From assembly GCF_947495025.1 (NCBI RefSeq), contig NZ_CANLXG010000003.1:434001-498000 (forward strand): 64,000 bases of DNA, in the 5' to 3' direction. Source of the DNA: an uncultured Roseobacter sp. GTDB taxonomy: Bacteria; Pseudomonadota; Alphaproteobacteria; Rhodobacterales; Rhodobacteraceae. This document shows, piece by piece, positions 56,439 through 64,000 of the stretch. The notes below the pieces were generated by a model. The model was not told the origin of the DNA, made no database searches, and saw only the letters and a list, made by a program, of their open reading frames with translations. Every line of letters starts with the position of its first letter. Positions within the stretch are counted from its first letter, which is position 1. The translations under genes were made by a program, and so were the position numbers.

Positions 56439-57446
56439 TCAGATGTCCAGATCAAGCGTCACCGGAAAATGGTCAGAGGCCGTAACCAGTGCCTCGCGCA
56501 GTTTGGGGTCGGCCCAGCACTCAGGATCGTCCAGTGGATGCCATATGCGCCAGACAGGCGCGTTATCACGCAGGCTGCCGGACACCATGATATAATCCAG
56601 CAGTGCCTGAAGGTACCTTTTTTCCTTTTTGATCCAGAACCTTGACGTGGTAGGCCGGGCACCGAAACGCTGAGACAACGCCTGGGCCGCGTGTGGGTCA
56701 AAAAGCGGCAGTCCTCCGTCCTGCCCCAGAACAATTTCGACAGAAGAGCGACCGAACAGACCTTCGAATTCATCAAGGCCGGGACCATCGTTGAGATCGC
56801 CCATAACCACAAGCGGGACTCCACCGTCCAGCACCTGGTCAACTCTGGCGCGCAGCCAGATCGCCTGCGCGAGTTGCTTGCGGCGGTTGGCAATGGCCAT
56901 GCGCATCACATCCGCATCGCTCCTGGCACCATGTGGCGCTTTTGATTTCAGGTGCGCGCCGATCATATGGATGGCCGTCCCGGCGCGGGTCACGACATCC
57001 AGTTCCAGCGGCGGTTTGGAAAAACGTACATTGTCCCGCGTCGCATCCACGTCAAGATCAATGCCGAAAACACCGTCAAACCGGGGAACTGCATCTGTGC
57101 CGGCGCGGGGCGCGTGACGGACCTGCAGCATCTGCGGATCATAAAGCAACGCGATTTCCTGGCGCGTATCGTTCGAAAATCCGGTCAGCGCCTCGCAGGT
57201 CCTGAGCTCATAATGTGCCGCAAAATTTTCCAGCGCGGCAACCGCATTTCGCCGCCCGCCCGTATCGGGTGCCTCGATAACCATCACGGCATCGGCATCC
57301 ATCGCGCGGAAAACTTTACCCAGAGCATCTGCCTGTGCACCCCGGGTCACCTTGTAGCGCGCGGACCAGTCGCCGTCGGGCACCAGTTGATTGTCATCAT
57401 TAAAAAGAGTGTTGAACCATTCAACATTATAGGTGGCGACGCGCAT
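56439..57446 (-). CDS. Endonuclease/exonuclease/phosphatase family protein
   Basis: This 335-residue protein has the EEP fold with the N-terminal ATYNVEWF, the acidic catalytic VVMGDLNDGPG and the closing SDHFPVTLD. Members hydrolyse phosphodiester or phosphomonoester bonds in nucleic acids or lipids; the substrate is not visible. There is no signal peptide. Its start overlaps the stop of the TerB-DnaJ gene by one base (TGATG). Confidence 0.9.
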   Translation of the reverse strand: MRVATYNVEWFNTLFNDDNQLVPDGDWSARYKVTRGAQADALGKVFRAMDADAVMVIEAPDTGGRRNAVAALENFAAHYELRTCEALTGFSNDTRQEIALLYDPQMLQVRHAPRAGTDAVPRFDGVFGIDLDVDATRDNVRFSKPPLELDVVTRAGTAIHMIGAHLKSKAPHGARSDADVMRMAIANRRKQLAQAIWLRARVDQVLDGGVPLVVMGDLNDGPGLDEFEGLFGRSSVEIVLGQDGGLPLFDPHAAQALSQRFGARPTTSRFWIKKEKRYLQALLDYIMVSGSLRDNAPVWRIWHPLDDPECWADPKLREALVTASDHFPVTLDLDI

Positions 57447-58123
57447 CAGCCGCGGCCTTCGATTTCTTCCCAGGCCAGATTGATGTCCGCCATCCTTTTT
57501 TGCGCCAGTTGCACGGCCTCTTCGGGAACACCGCGCGCAATCATCGCGTCGGGATGGTTCTCCCGTACCAGTCGCCGCCAGGCCCTGCGTATTTCTTCCT
57601 TGGATGTTCCCGGTGCGACGCCCAGAACCGTATAGGGATCCAGCGGTGCGTCTGGGACAAAACGCATTCTCAGCGCATTGAATTCGGTCTCGGGCAGACC
57701 GAAAATTTCGGTTACCCGTTCCAGGAATGCGTTCTCGTTGGGATGGTAGAACCCGTCGGCCATGGCAATGTGGAAAAGCCCTTCCAGCAGGTCCCGGAGC
57801 GTGTCCGGCTCGGCGCTGAACATTGCGCTGATCCGCGCGGCATAATCCTCGAACCCTGCGACGTCCTGCCGGGCCAGATTGAAAACACGCGCAGCCCCCT
57901 GTTCATCGCGCGACGCGATATGGAAGACCTCGCGGAATGCCGTCACTTCGTCCCGCGTGACATGCCCGTCGGCCTTGGCCATTTTGGCCCCCAGCGCGAT
58001 AACGGCAATCGCAAAAGCCACCGACCGCTCGGGCGGACTGCGCAGACGGTCGAAAACAGCAGACAGCCCCTCGCCGGCTGTCAGTGCTGAGAGTGCGTCA
58101 GTGATGCGGGACCAGATCGACAT
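57446..58123 (-). CDS. TerB-DnaJ co-chaperone (DjlA-like)
   Basis: This 225-residue protein has a TerB-like domain at about residues 20-130 (AIAVIALGAKMAKADGHVTRDEV, LFHIAMADGFYHPNENAFLERV) and a C-terminal J domain at about 160-225 with the HPD motif (RENHPDAM). DjlA-type proteins recruit DnaK to particular clients; this one lacks the N-terminal membrane anchor of E. coli DjlA. ATG 58123 is chosen; ATG 58132 is equally open. Confidence 0.9.
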   Translation of the reverse strand: MSIWSRITDALSALTAGEGLSAVFDRLRSPPERSVAFAIAVIALGAKMAKADGHVTRDEVTAFREVFHIASRDEQGAARVFNLARQDVAGFEDYAARISAMFSAEPDTLRDLLEGLFHIAMADGFYHPNENAFLERVTEIFGLPETEFNALRMRFVPDAPLDPYTVLGVAPGTSKEEIRRAWRRLVRENHPDAMIARGVPEEAVQLAQKRMADINLAWEEIEGRG

Positions 58124-58169
58124 GAGGCGCATCTTATCTGCTGCGCCAGGGTATGTCAGGCCGTCAACG

Positions 58170-58652
58170 TTACGCGGCGAGAATTTTCTGCATCAGCACA
58201 AGATCCAGCCAGACATCGTTTTTCCGACCAACTTCCGGCATCCGGGCGACCTCGGAATACCCTTCACGGCTGTGAAAGGCGATTGCCCTGTGATTGGTCG
58301 CACTGATCCCGGCAACCATCGCATGCGCACCCTGCCGGGCAGCGGCGCTTTCGCCCGCGATCAGAAGTTCTCTGGCGATACCGGTTCCTGCGGCTGTCGG
58401 AACCACAAGGATCGTGTGTTCAACAGTCGCAACATAACCAGGGCCGGACCGGAACGGACCAAAGGTCATAAAGCCTGCAAAACCGCCATCCTTTTCGGCC
58501 ACCAGGAATGCGCCCTGTCGCGCGGCACAGATCTGCTGTATTTCCCCGGTTGTCTTTTGCTCGGTCGTGAACGTGTTGAGCGTTTCGCGGATCATGTGGT
58601 TCCACAGCGCCGCAATATCTGGCGCATCACCCGGTTGCGGCGACCTGATCAT
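58170..58652 (-). CDS. GNAT family N-acetyltransferase (phosphinothricin acetyltransferase-like)
   Basis: This 160-residue protein starts MIRSPQPGDAPDIAALWNHMI. It carries the acetyl-CoA motif VEHTILVVPTAAGTGIARELL followed by MVAGISATNHRAIAFHSREGY, close to the PAT/MddA group. Related enzymes acetylate small amines or amino acids. It overlaps the VOC gene by four bases (ATGA). Confidence 0.88.
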   Translation of the reverse strand: MIRSPQPGDAPDIAALWNHMIRETLNTFTTEQKTTGEIQQICAARQGAFLVAEKDGGFAGFMTFGPFRSGPGYVATVEHTILVVPTAAGTGIARELLIAGESAAARQGAHAMVAGISATNHRAIAFHSREGYSEVARMPEVGRKNDVWLDLVLMQKILAA

Positions 58653-59263
58653 GAGGCCAGTGTTCTGGCGCCACCGGGGGTGGCAAAATCAGCATACAGC
58701 CCAACAGATCCGACCTGAAATGCAATGCGGTCATCGTCCAGGTGCGGTGCGAGGGCTGCGGCCAGGTCATCTGCACTGGGATGCTGTATCGTAAGGCGCC
58801 GCAACCGCACACCAACCGGTTTCAGCCGTTGCGCCGGGTGAACCGGTGTCTGCCACTCGATCAGTGCCGGCGCACAATTGTCAAAAGGCAGACGACCGTC
58901 AGCAGGCACGGCCATTGTCCAGCGAAGATCGCCTCTTTTCAGTTTCACCGGTGCGCCGGGGTCAAACGACAGCGCATCCAGCCCGGCTCTCATATCGTCG
59001 CATCGGCAGATCCAGTTTGTCAGACGCGCCGATCCCGAAAAACGGTCCAGATCAAACCATCTGGGGCGGTCGGGTGCAGGTGCGGCGGGGTTCGTTGCGA
59101 TGGCCTCGAGGTAGAGACCGTCCTCAAGCCCCAGAAGCGTGTTGTGTGTGAAAAACACATCATGCTGCCCACCGGGCTGCATGCGCACGCCCAGCGCCTC
59201 TTCGACATGCGCCGTGGCCTCTTCGAGAGTGAGACCGGACACGGCAAGATGGTCAAGCAGCAC
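58649..59263 (-). CDS. VOC superfamily protein (glyoxalase-like domain)
   Basis: This 204-residue protein begins LLDHLAVSGLTLEEATAHVEEALGV and has the beta-alpha-beta3 repeats of the glyoxalase-like domain, with HNTLLGLEDGLYLEAIA as a typical metal-side stretch. The substrate is unknown. It lies ten bases downstream of the methylmalonyl-CoA mutase gene; methylmalonyl-CoA epimerase is also a VOC protein, but this sequence looks like the longer, separate Glyoxalase_3-like group, so I do not assign that role. Confidence 0.82.
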   Translation of the reverse strand: MLLDHLAVSGLTLEEATAHVEEALGVRMQPGGQHDVFFTHNTLLGLEDGLYLEAIATNPAAPAPDRPRWFDLDRFSGSARLTNWICRCDDMRAGLDALSFDPGAPVKLKRGDLRWTMAVPADGRLPFDNCAPALIEWQTPVHPAQRLKPVGVRLRRLTIQHPSADDLAAALAPHLDDDRIAFQVGSVGLYADFATPGGARTLAS

Positions 59264-59272
59264 AGGCGCGCC

Positions 59273-61402
59273 TCAGGATCTGGCGTCCCGGATCAGCCGC
59301 AGGATGTCCTGTGCTGCCTCGGGGATGTTGGTGCCGGGACCAAAGATCGCTTTAACGCCTGCATCGTAGAGGAACTGATAATCCTGCTGCGGAATGACAC
59401 CCCCGCAGATCACGAGAATATCTCCGGCACCGGCGGCCTCCAGTGCTTTGACGAGCTGCGGTGCAAGGGTTTTGTGGCCGGCGGCCTGACTGCTGATCCC
59501 GATCACATGCACGTCGTTGTCGACCGCATCCTGTGCGGCTTCTTCCGGTGTCTGAAAGAGCGGTCCGACGTCAACGTCAAAACCAATGTCAGCAAAAGCC
59601 GTCGCAATGACCTTGGCGCCCCTGTCATGACCATCCTGGCCCATTTTGACCACCAGCATACGGGGTCGTCGGCCCTCTTCCTGAGCGAAATCCTCAACGG
59701 ACTTCTGGATGGCGGCGAACCCTTCATCACCTTCGTATGCCGCACCGTAAACACCGGCCAGTGTTTTGACCTCGGCACGGTGGCGGCCGAATACTTTTTC
59801 CATTGCCATGCTGATTTCTCCAACTGTTGCCCTTGCGCGTGCTGCTTCCACCGCAGCCTCCAGCAGGTTTCCACCTTCAGCAGCCCGGCGGCCCAGTTCT
59901 TCCAGCGCCGCGTCGCAGGCCGCGGCATCCCGTGTGCCGCGCACCTGGTCCAGACGCGCAATCTGGCTCTTGCGAACGGCAGCGTTATCGATATCGAGAA
60001 TGTCGATCGGATCTTCCTTGTCGCGACGGTATTTGTTGACCCCTACGATCACTTCAGTGCCCCGGTCAATATTCGCCTGACGGGTCGCCGCGGCCTCTTC
60101 AATCCTCAGCTTGGGCATTCCCGATGCGACCGCTTTGGTCATGCCGCCCATGTCCTCAACTTCTTCGATCAGTTTCCAGGCTGCCTCTGCGAGATCGGCT
60201 GTAAGCTTTTCGACATAATAGGACCCTGCCAGCGGATCGACGACATTGGTCACCCCGGTCTCTTCCTGAAGAATAAGCTGCGTATTCCGCGCAATCCGGC
60301 TCGAAAATTCTGTCGGCAGGGCAATCGCTTCGTCCAGTGCATTGGTGTGGAGCGACTGGGTTCCGCCCAGCACCGCGCTCATTGCCTCATACGCGGTACG
60401 CACAACGTTGTTGTACGGGTCCTGTTCCTGCAGCGAGACGCCCGATGTCTGACAATGGGTCCGCAACATCGAGGATCTGGGATTTTTCGGACTGAACTCG
60501 GACATGATCCGGCTCCAGAGCAGCCGGGCGGCCCGCAGTTTGGCGGCTTCCATGAAAAAATTCATGCCGATGGCAAAGAAAAAGCTCAGCCGTCCGGCAA
60601 ATTTGTCCACATCCATGCCGCGCTCAATGGCTGCGCGCACATATTCGCGCCCGTCCGCCAGTGTAAAGGCCAGCTCCTGTACCAGGTTCGCGCCCGCCTC
60701 CTGCATGTGATACCCGGAGATCGAAATCGAATTGAATTTCGGCATCTCGTTTGACGTATATTCAATGATGTCGGCGATGATCCGCATCGATGGCTCCGGC
60801 GGATAGACATAGGTGTTGCGCACCATGAATTCCTTGAGGATGTCGTTCTGGATCGTACCCGACAGCACAGAGCGGTCATGGCCCTGCTCTTCGCCTGCGA
60901 CAATGAAATTCGCGAGGATCGGAATAACGGCACCGTTCATGGTCATCGACACCGACACTTTGTCCAGCGGGATCCCGTCAAAGAGGATTTTCATATCCTC
61001 AATGCTGTCGATGGCGACGCCGGCTTTGCCCACATCGCCGACCACGCGCTCGTGATCGCTGTCATAACCGCGATGCGTTGCCAGATCGAAGGCAACGGAA
61101 ACACCCTGCTGACCATTTGCCAGCGCCTGACGATAAAAAGCGTTGCTTTCTTCTGCCGTCGAGAAACCGGCGTACTGCCGGATCGTCCAGGGCCGGCCCG
61201 CATACATGGTCGCCTTTACGCCACGGGTGTAGGGCGCTGCACCCGGGATGGTACCCAGATGTTCAAGCCCGGCCACGTCTTCTTCGGTATAGACCGGTTG
61301 CACCTCGATGCCTTCGAGGGTTTTCCATGTCAGGTCTTCAACAGGCCGGCCGCGCAGTTCGGCTTCAGCCAGGGCGCGCCATTCGTCCTTTTTCGTGCTC
61401 AT
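59273..61402 (-). CDS. scpA: Methylmalonyl-CoA mutase
   Basis: This B12-dependent enzyme interconverts methylmalonyl-CoA and succinyl-CoA. The 709-residue protein has the substrate barrel in the first 550 residues ([34 protein letters not shown]) and the cobalamin-binding domain with the ligand motif DGHDRG ([13 protein letters not shown]), followed by [12 protein letters not shown]. Single-chain length and motif point to the MCM/ScpA type rather than ethylmalonyl-CoA mutase, which is related and also present in this group. It works with the carboxylase at the right edge. Confidence 0.93.
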   Translation of the reverse strand: MSTKKDEWRALAEAELRGRPVEDLTWKTLEGIEVQPVYTEEDVAGLEHLGTIPGAAPYTRGVKATMYAGRPWTIRQYAGFSTAEESNAFYRQALANGQQGVSVAFDLATHRGYDSDHERVVGDVGKAGVAIDSIEDMKILFDGIPLDKVSVSMTMNGAVIPILANFIVAGEEQGHDRSVLSGTIQNDILKEFMVRNTYVYPPEPSMRIIADIIEYTSNEMPKFNSISISGYHMQEAGANLVQELAFTLADGREYVRAAIERGMDVDKFAGRLSFFFAIGMNFFMEAAKLRAARLLWSRIMSEFSPKNPRSSMLRTHCQTSGVSLQEQDPYNNVVRTAYEAMSAVLGGTQSLHTNALDEAIALPTEFSSRIARNTQLILQEETGVTNVVDPLAGSYYVEKLTADLAEAAWKLIEEVEDMGGMTKAVASGMPKLRIEEAAATRQANIDRGTEVIVGVNKYRRDKEDPIDILDIDNAAVRKSQIARLDQVRGTRDAAACDAALEELGRRAAEGGNLLEAAVEAARARATVGEISMAMEKVFGRHRAEVKTLAGVYGAAYEGDEGFAAIQKSVEDFAQEEGRRPRMLVVKMGQDGHDRGAKVIATAFADIGFDVDVGPLFQTPEEAAQDAVDNDVHVIGISSQAAGHKTLAPQLVKALEAAGAGDILVICGGVIPQQDYQFLYDAGVKAIFGPGTNIPEAAQDILRLIRDARS

Positions 61403-62300
61403 CTGTGTGTCCTTCCATCCTCGCCCCGGCCGGCTGCGTTTGCGCAGCTCTTGTCCGGGCGTCGTCCTCTGTCAGCGTGGCAAGACCATCCGCACCGGCG
61501 GTCAGCCACATAATATCATCCGCATAAAGCTCGCGCAGTGCGGCGTGTTGTTCATTGTCGAACGGGTTCCAGCGCCCCATGCCAAAAGGAAGCTGACCAG
61601 TGTTCGCACCATTGTCCTGCAGGGCTCTGCGCAGTTCCGGCAGAGCCGGCGCGCGGTTCAGCCACTGACGGCATGTCTCGCGTGGCGCATTAATCTGTGC
61701 ACCTGCAGAAAGCAGCGCGTCCGGTCGTCCCGCAAACTGCTCGGCCGGTAATACACGCAGCGGTACACCCGGCAGGGCATGGGAAATATCGGTGATCACA
61801 TCCCGCCACCCCCGCACAGACTGCGCAATGCGCTGAAGGTCATTCTGTCCGGGCATGGGCTGACCACACGCAATTCCAGCGGCCAGGACAGAGCACCACC
61901 ACAGATCAAGGCTGCGCACCGACAGCATGACCGCCGATACCTGGCCTTCAAAGGCCTCCGCGCACCTGGAAATCCGCTCTCCGACATCAGGATAGAGCGC
62001 ACAGGCGCTTATATTCTGCGCGATACTTCCCATCATGTTCTGATCGCTTATGACCAGATGCGATGTCCCACTGCCGCGGGCTTCGTCCAGCATCTGACGG
62101 ATATGATCTGCCGCCGGCGCCTGCCGCGCGGGCTTCGGCTGTTCCGATGGGAGCAGCCCCGCGGACAGCTCCCGGCGTGCAGGCCCCGGTCCCCGGAATG
62201 CAACACCAGCTTGCGCCAGCGGCTCGCAATGGCGGCGCATGTAGTCCTGGAAACCGGTTGTTGCGGTGCGGTGTGCACCCGGATGCAGTGTCACGTCCAT
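61365..62300 (-). CDS. Sulfotransferase-like protein next to methylmalonyl-CoA mutase
   Basis: This 311-residue protein begins [20 protein letters not shown], which matches the PAPS 5'-phosphosulfate-binding loop pattern of sulfotransferases (usually HxGxHKTGTTxLQ), with Arg in place of the usual Lys. The rest fits a single-domain, cytosolic enzyme of that fold, but I cannot name a substrate. It overlaps the mutase start by 38 bases. The frame is open to 62423; ATG 62300 is the first start that gives the loop at the N-terminus. Confidence 0.7.
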   Translation of the reverse strand: MDVTLHPGAHRTATTGFQDYMRRHCEPLAQAGVAFRGPGPARRELSAGLLPSEQPKPARQAPAADHIRQMLDEARGSGTSHLVISDQNMMGSIAQNISACALYPDVGERISRCAEAFEGQVSAVMLSVRSLDLWWCSVLAAGIACGQPMPGQNDLQRIAQSVRGWRDVITDISHALPGVPLRVLPAEQFAGRPDALLSAGAQINAPRETCRQWLNRAPALPELRRALQDNGANTGQLPFGMGRWNPFDNEQHAALRELYADDIMWLTAGADGLATLTEDDARTRAAQTQPAGARMEGHTDEHEKGRMARPG

Positions 62301-62464
62301 GTTGATTTTGCCAGCTGTGCAAGGGCCGCAAGGAACGGCAGATGTGTCGGAACCGCCATATTCATACCCGATAAACCCTTGCTGCAGATTTAATGGGAAA
62401 ATTGCCGCCCTTGCCCATCGCAACGCGCACAGGCAGGATTATATAGAGAACAGCAGGAGGAACG

Positions 62465-62914
62465 ATGAAAGCAATACTACCCCTTGTTCTCACTGGCATT
62501 TTTGCCTTTGCAGGACCTTTGTCAGCAAACGGGGATCCCGAAGAGAATCCCCTGTTTTTCACCATGGATGAGGTCAATTTGAGCCAATTCCAGTGGAAAA
62601 ACCGACCTGTGGTCGTATTCGCTGATACGGAAAACGACCCTGCTTTCATCGAGCAGATGGAATTGCTGCGCGCCCGCCCGGATGCGCTGCGCGAGCGGGA
62701 TGTGGTGGTTATCACCGACACAGACCCTGCCGCGCGCTCGGATATCCGCATCAGACTGCGCCCGCGCGGGTTCATGCTGGCTATTCTGGGCAAGGATGGC
62801 GGCGTCAAACTGCGAAAACCATTTCCATGGGATGTGCGGGAAATCTCGCGCAGCATCGACAAGATGCCAGTGCGGCAGCGTGAAATCCGCGCGCGCAAAG
62901 AAGAGATCCGCTGA
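62465..62914 (+). CDS. DUF4174 family secreted protein
   Basis: This 149-residue protein has a signal peptide (MKAILPLVLTGIFAFAGPLSA) and the DUF4174 core: FQWKNRPVVVFADTENDPAFIEQMELL, then RERDVVVITDTDP, then RPRGFMLAILGKDGGVKLR. The fold is thioredoxin-like but without a CxxC. It is expected in the periplasm; the role is unknown. A strong GGAGGAACG precedes the ATG. Confidence 0.88.
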   Translation: MKAILPLVLTGIFAFAGPLSANGDPEENPLFFTMDEVNLSQFQWKNRPVVVFADTENDPAFIEQMELLRARPDALRERDVVVITDTDPAARSDIRIRLRPRGFMLAILGKDGGVKLRKPFPWDVREISRSIDKMPVRQREIRARKEEIR

Positions 62915-62970
62915 CACGCCGGGATCCGGGGCTCCGGCAGGCTTATGAAAGCACTTCCCTGCACTGCGGG

Positions 62971-64000
62971 TTATTCAAACTCCATGATCACGTCATCGAC
63001 GGCGAGGCTGTCGCCAGCGCCCGCGTTGACTTTGGACACCACGCCCTTGCGCTCGGCCCGCAGGATGTTTTCCATTTTCATCGCCTCGATGGTACAGAGC
63101 GCCTGACCCTCCTGAACCTCGTCGCCCACAGCCACGCTGACGGACACAACAAGACCGGGCATCGGACAAAGCAGCATCTTTGACGTATCGGGTGGCAGCT
63201 TTTCGGGCATTTTGCGTGCCAGCTCGGCCTGACGGGGCGTGCGGACATGCACTTTCAGGTCAGCGCCCCGGGTCCGGATCCGGAAGCCACCACTGATCTT
63301 GCCGACTTTCAGCACGAGCGGGCTGTTATCAACAGTCATCTCTGCCAGCTGATCGCCCGGTGTCCAGTCGCCGGAAACCTTCAGCCCGCCGCCATCGGCA
63401 AACCGTACCGTCGAGCCATCAGACTTTGCGTCGATCACCACATCAAAGGACTGGCCACTCAGTCGAACGTTCCAGTCATCACCAACCGTGCGTTCATGAT
63501 TGTCCATGCGGCCCGATACACGGGCACGGCGCACTTCGGCCACGCGGTGCATCGCAGCGCAGGCGGCGGCAATGCGGCGCAACTCTCTTTCGGGTAGCTC
63601 CACACCTTCGAAACCGTCGGGATATTCCTCGGCAATAAAGGCCGTGGTCATATCGCCCGAGACGAATTTCGGATGATCCATAACCGCCGACAGGAATGGC
63701 AGATTGTGCCCAATGCCCTCGACCTCAAAACTGTCGAGCGCCACACGCATCTTTTCAATGGCTTCAGCACGGGTCGGCGCCCAGGTGCAGAGCTTGGCAA
63801 TCATCGGGTCGTAATACATGCTGATCTCACCGCCTTCGTAGACGCCGGTATCATTACGCACGGCCATGTCACCGGCAGGCGCATCTCCCTGCCATGTGCC
63901 CTTTTCCAGCAACGGTCCTGCGGCGACCTCTGAGGGAGGGCGATAGCGCGTCAGACGCCCGATCGACGGCAGGAAGCCACGGTAGGGATCCTCGGCATAA
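62971..64000 (-). CDS. pccA: Propionyl/acetyl-CoA carboxylase alpha subunit, 3' part (gene continues past the right edge)
   Basis: This is the biotin carboxylase/biotin carrier chain of a biotin-dependent acyl-CoA carboxylase. The visible 342 codons begin inside the biotin carboxylase domain (YAEDPYRGFLPSIGRL) and run through a linker to the biotinyl domain with the attachment lysine in IEAMKMENIL. No start is visible; the frame is open to 64000. Together with the mutase 1.6 kb away it fits propionyl-CoA to succinyl-CoA conversion, so PccA is preferred over AccC-type or 3-methylcrotonyl enzymes. Confidence 0.88.
   Translation of the reverse strand, partial: YAEDPYRGFLPSIGRLTRYRPPSEVAAGPLLEKGTWQGDAPAGDMAVRNDTGVYEGGEISMYYDPMIAKLCTWAPTRAEAIEKMRVALDSFEVEGIGHNLPFLSAVMDHPKFVSGDMTTAFIAEEYPDGFEGVELPERELRRIAAACAAMHRVAEVRRARVSGRMDNHERTVGDDWNVRLSGQSFDVVIDAKSDGSTVRFADGGGLKVSGDWTPGDQLAEMTVDNSPLVLKVGKISGGFRIRTRGADLKVHVRTPRQAELARKMPEKLPPDTSKMLLCPMPGLVVSVSVAVGDEVQEGQALCTIEAMKMENILRAERKGVVSKVNAGAGDSLAVDDVIMEFE

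Noticed and set aside
58649..59263. Methylmalonyl-CoA epimerase role for the VOC gene beside the mutase
   Set aside because: The protein is longer than epimerases and lacks their usual motif pattern; proximity alone is not enough.
58742..60754. A 670-codon plus-strand open frame opposite the VOC and mutase genes
   Set aside because: It is antisense to clearly conserved genes, and the product has no recognisable domain or sensible ribosome binding site.
1..64000. tRNA, rRNA, CRISPR, insertion sequence or prophage genes
   Set aside because: None was recognised by eye: no CCA-ended cloverleaf pattern, no regularly spaced repeats with unique spacers, and no transposase or phage structural protein. 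A tRNAscan-SE and Infernal run would settle the RNA genes.

Overview
The window is a high-GC, densely coding chromosomal segment that looks like a Roseobacter-group member of the Rhodobacteraceae (Alphaproteobacteria). The evidence is family content and gene order: phosphatidylcholine synthase, a DUF1127 protein, DUF484 next to xerC, the HdaA-ppk-ppx run, proS-DUF2937-lolC-lolD, methylmalonyl-CoA mutase near a propionyl-CoA carboxylase alpha chain, and a perfect FnrL-type box in front of a cytochrome c gene. I saw no rRNA or tRNA gene, no CRISPR array, no transposase and no prophage module. Most of the window is core chromosome with small accessory patches.

Layout. 1-2111: Holliday-junction genes ruvCAB on the minus strand, with a near-match to the alphaproteobacterial LexA box upstream. 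2455-9166: a DUF1127 protein, then an MFS-MATE-prmA-membrane protein run and priA. 9242-14659: transaldolase, DUF484-xerC, a cytochrome P460 family protein, phosphatidylcholine synthase, an alkyltransferase, a SnoaL-like protein and an unknown basic protein. 14682-22617: ileS with a small downstream gene, a cNMP-domain/thioredoxin-reductase-like flavoprotein lacking the CxxC motif, and the ycjX-GNAT-ycjF operon. 22733-26632: truA, then a tightly overlapping minus-strand trio (M19 dipeptidase homologue, a 550-residue unknown, DUF3726) that is the best candidate here for an undescribed system.

26977-39500: an ECF sigma/anti-sigma pair; an acyl-CoA dehydrogenase divergent from an APH-like kinase and a DsbA-fold isomerase; a plus-strand catabolic cluster (FAD amine oxidase-like, uronate dehydrogenase-like, N-formylglutamate amidohydrolase-like) ending against a TPR protein; a second MATE transporter; a secreted alpha/beta hydrolase; and an AhpD-like protein. 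39633-42900: parE, then a visibly AT-richer zinc-ribbon gene between short direct repeats, then about 580 bases of non-coding sequence with two copies of a hairpin repeat carrying a compensatory base change. 42805-44717: a respiratory patch with a 30-residue membrane microprotein, two c-type cytochromes, an FNR box and a lipoprotein with an HExxH motif.

44818-64000: a YdcZ-like transporter, an Ldh-family oxidoreductase, lolD/lolC/DUF2937/proS, then AI-2E transporter, hdaA, ppk and ppx. These are followed by a minus-strand run of EEP nuclease, TerB-DnaJ protein, GNAT, VOC protein, methylmalonyl-CoA mutase, a sulfotransferase-like protein, and, after a plus-strand DUF4174 gene, the 3' part of a biotin-dependent acyl-CoA carboxylase. 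Mutase and carboxylase fit conversion of propionyl-CoA to succinyl-CoA, as used in the ethylmalonyl-CoA pathway and for odd-chain or branched substrates.

All functional calls rest on reading motifs and family resemblance by eye; no database search was run.
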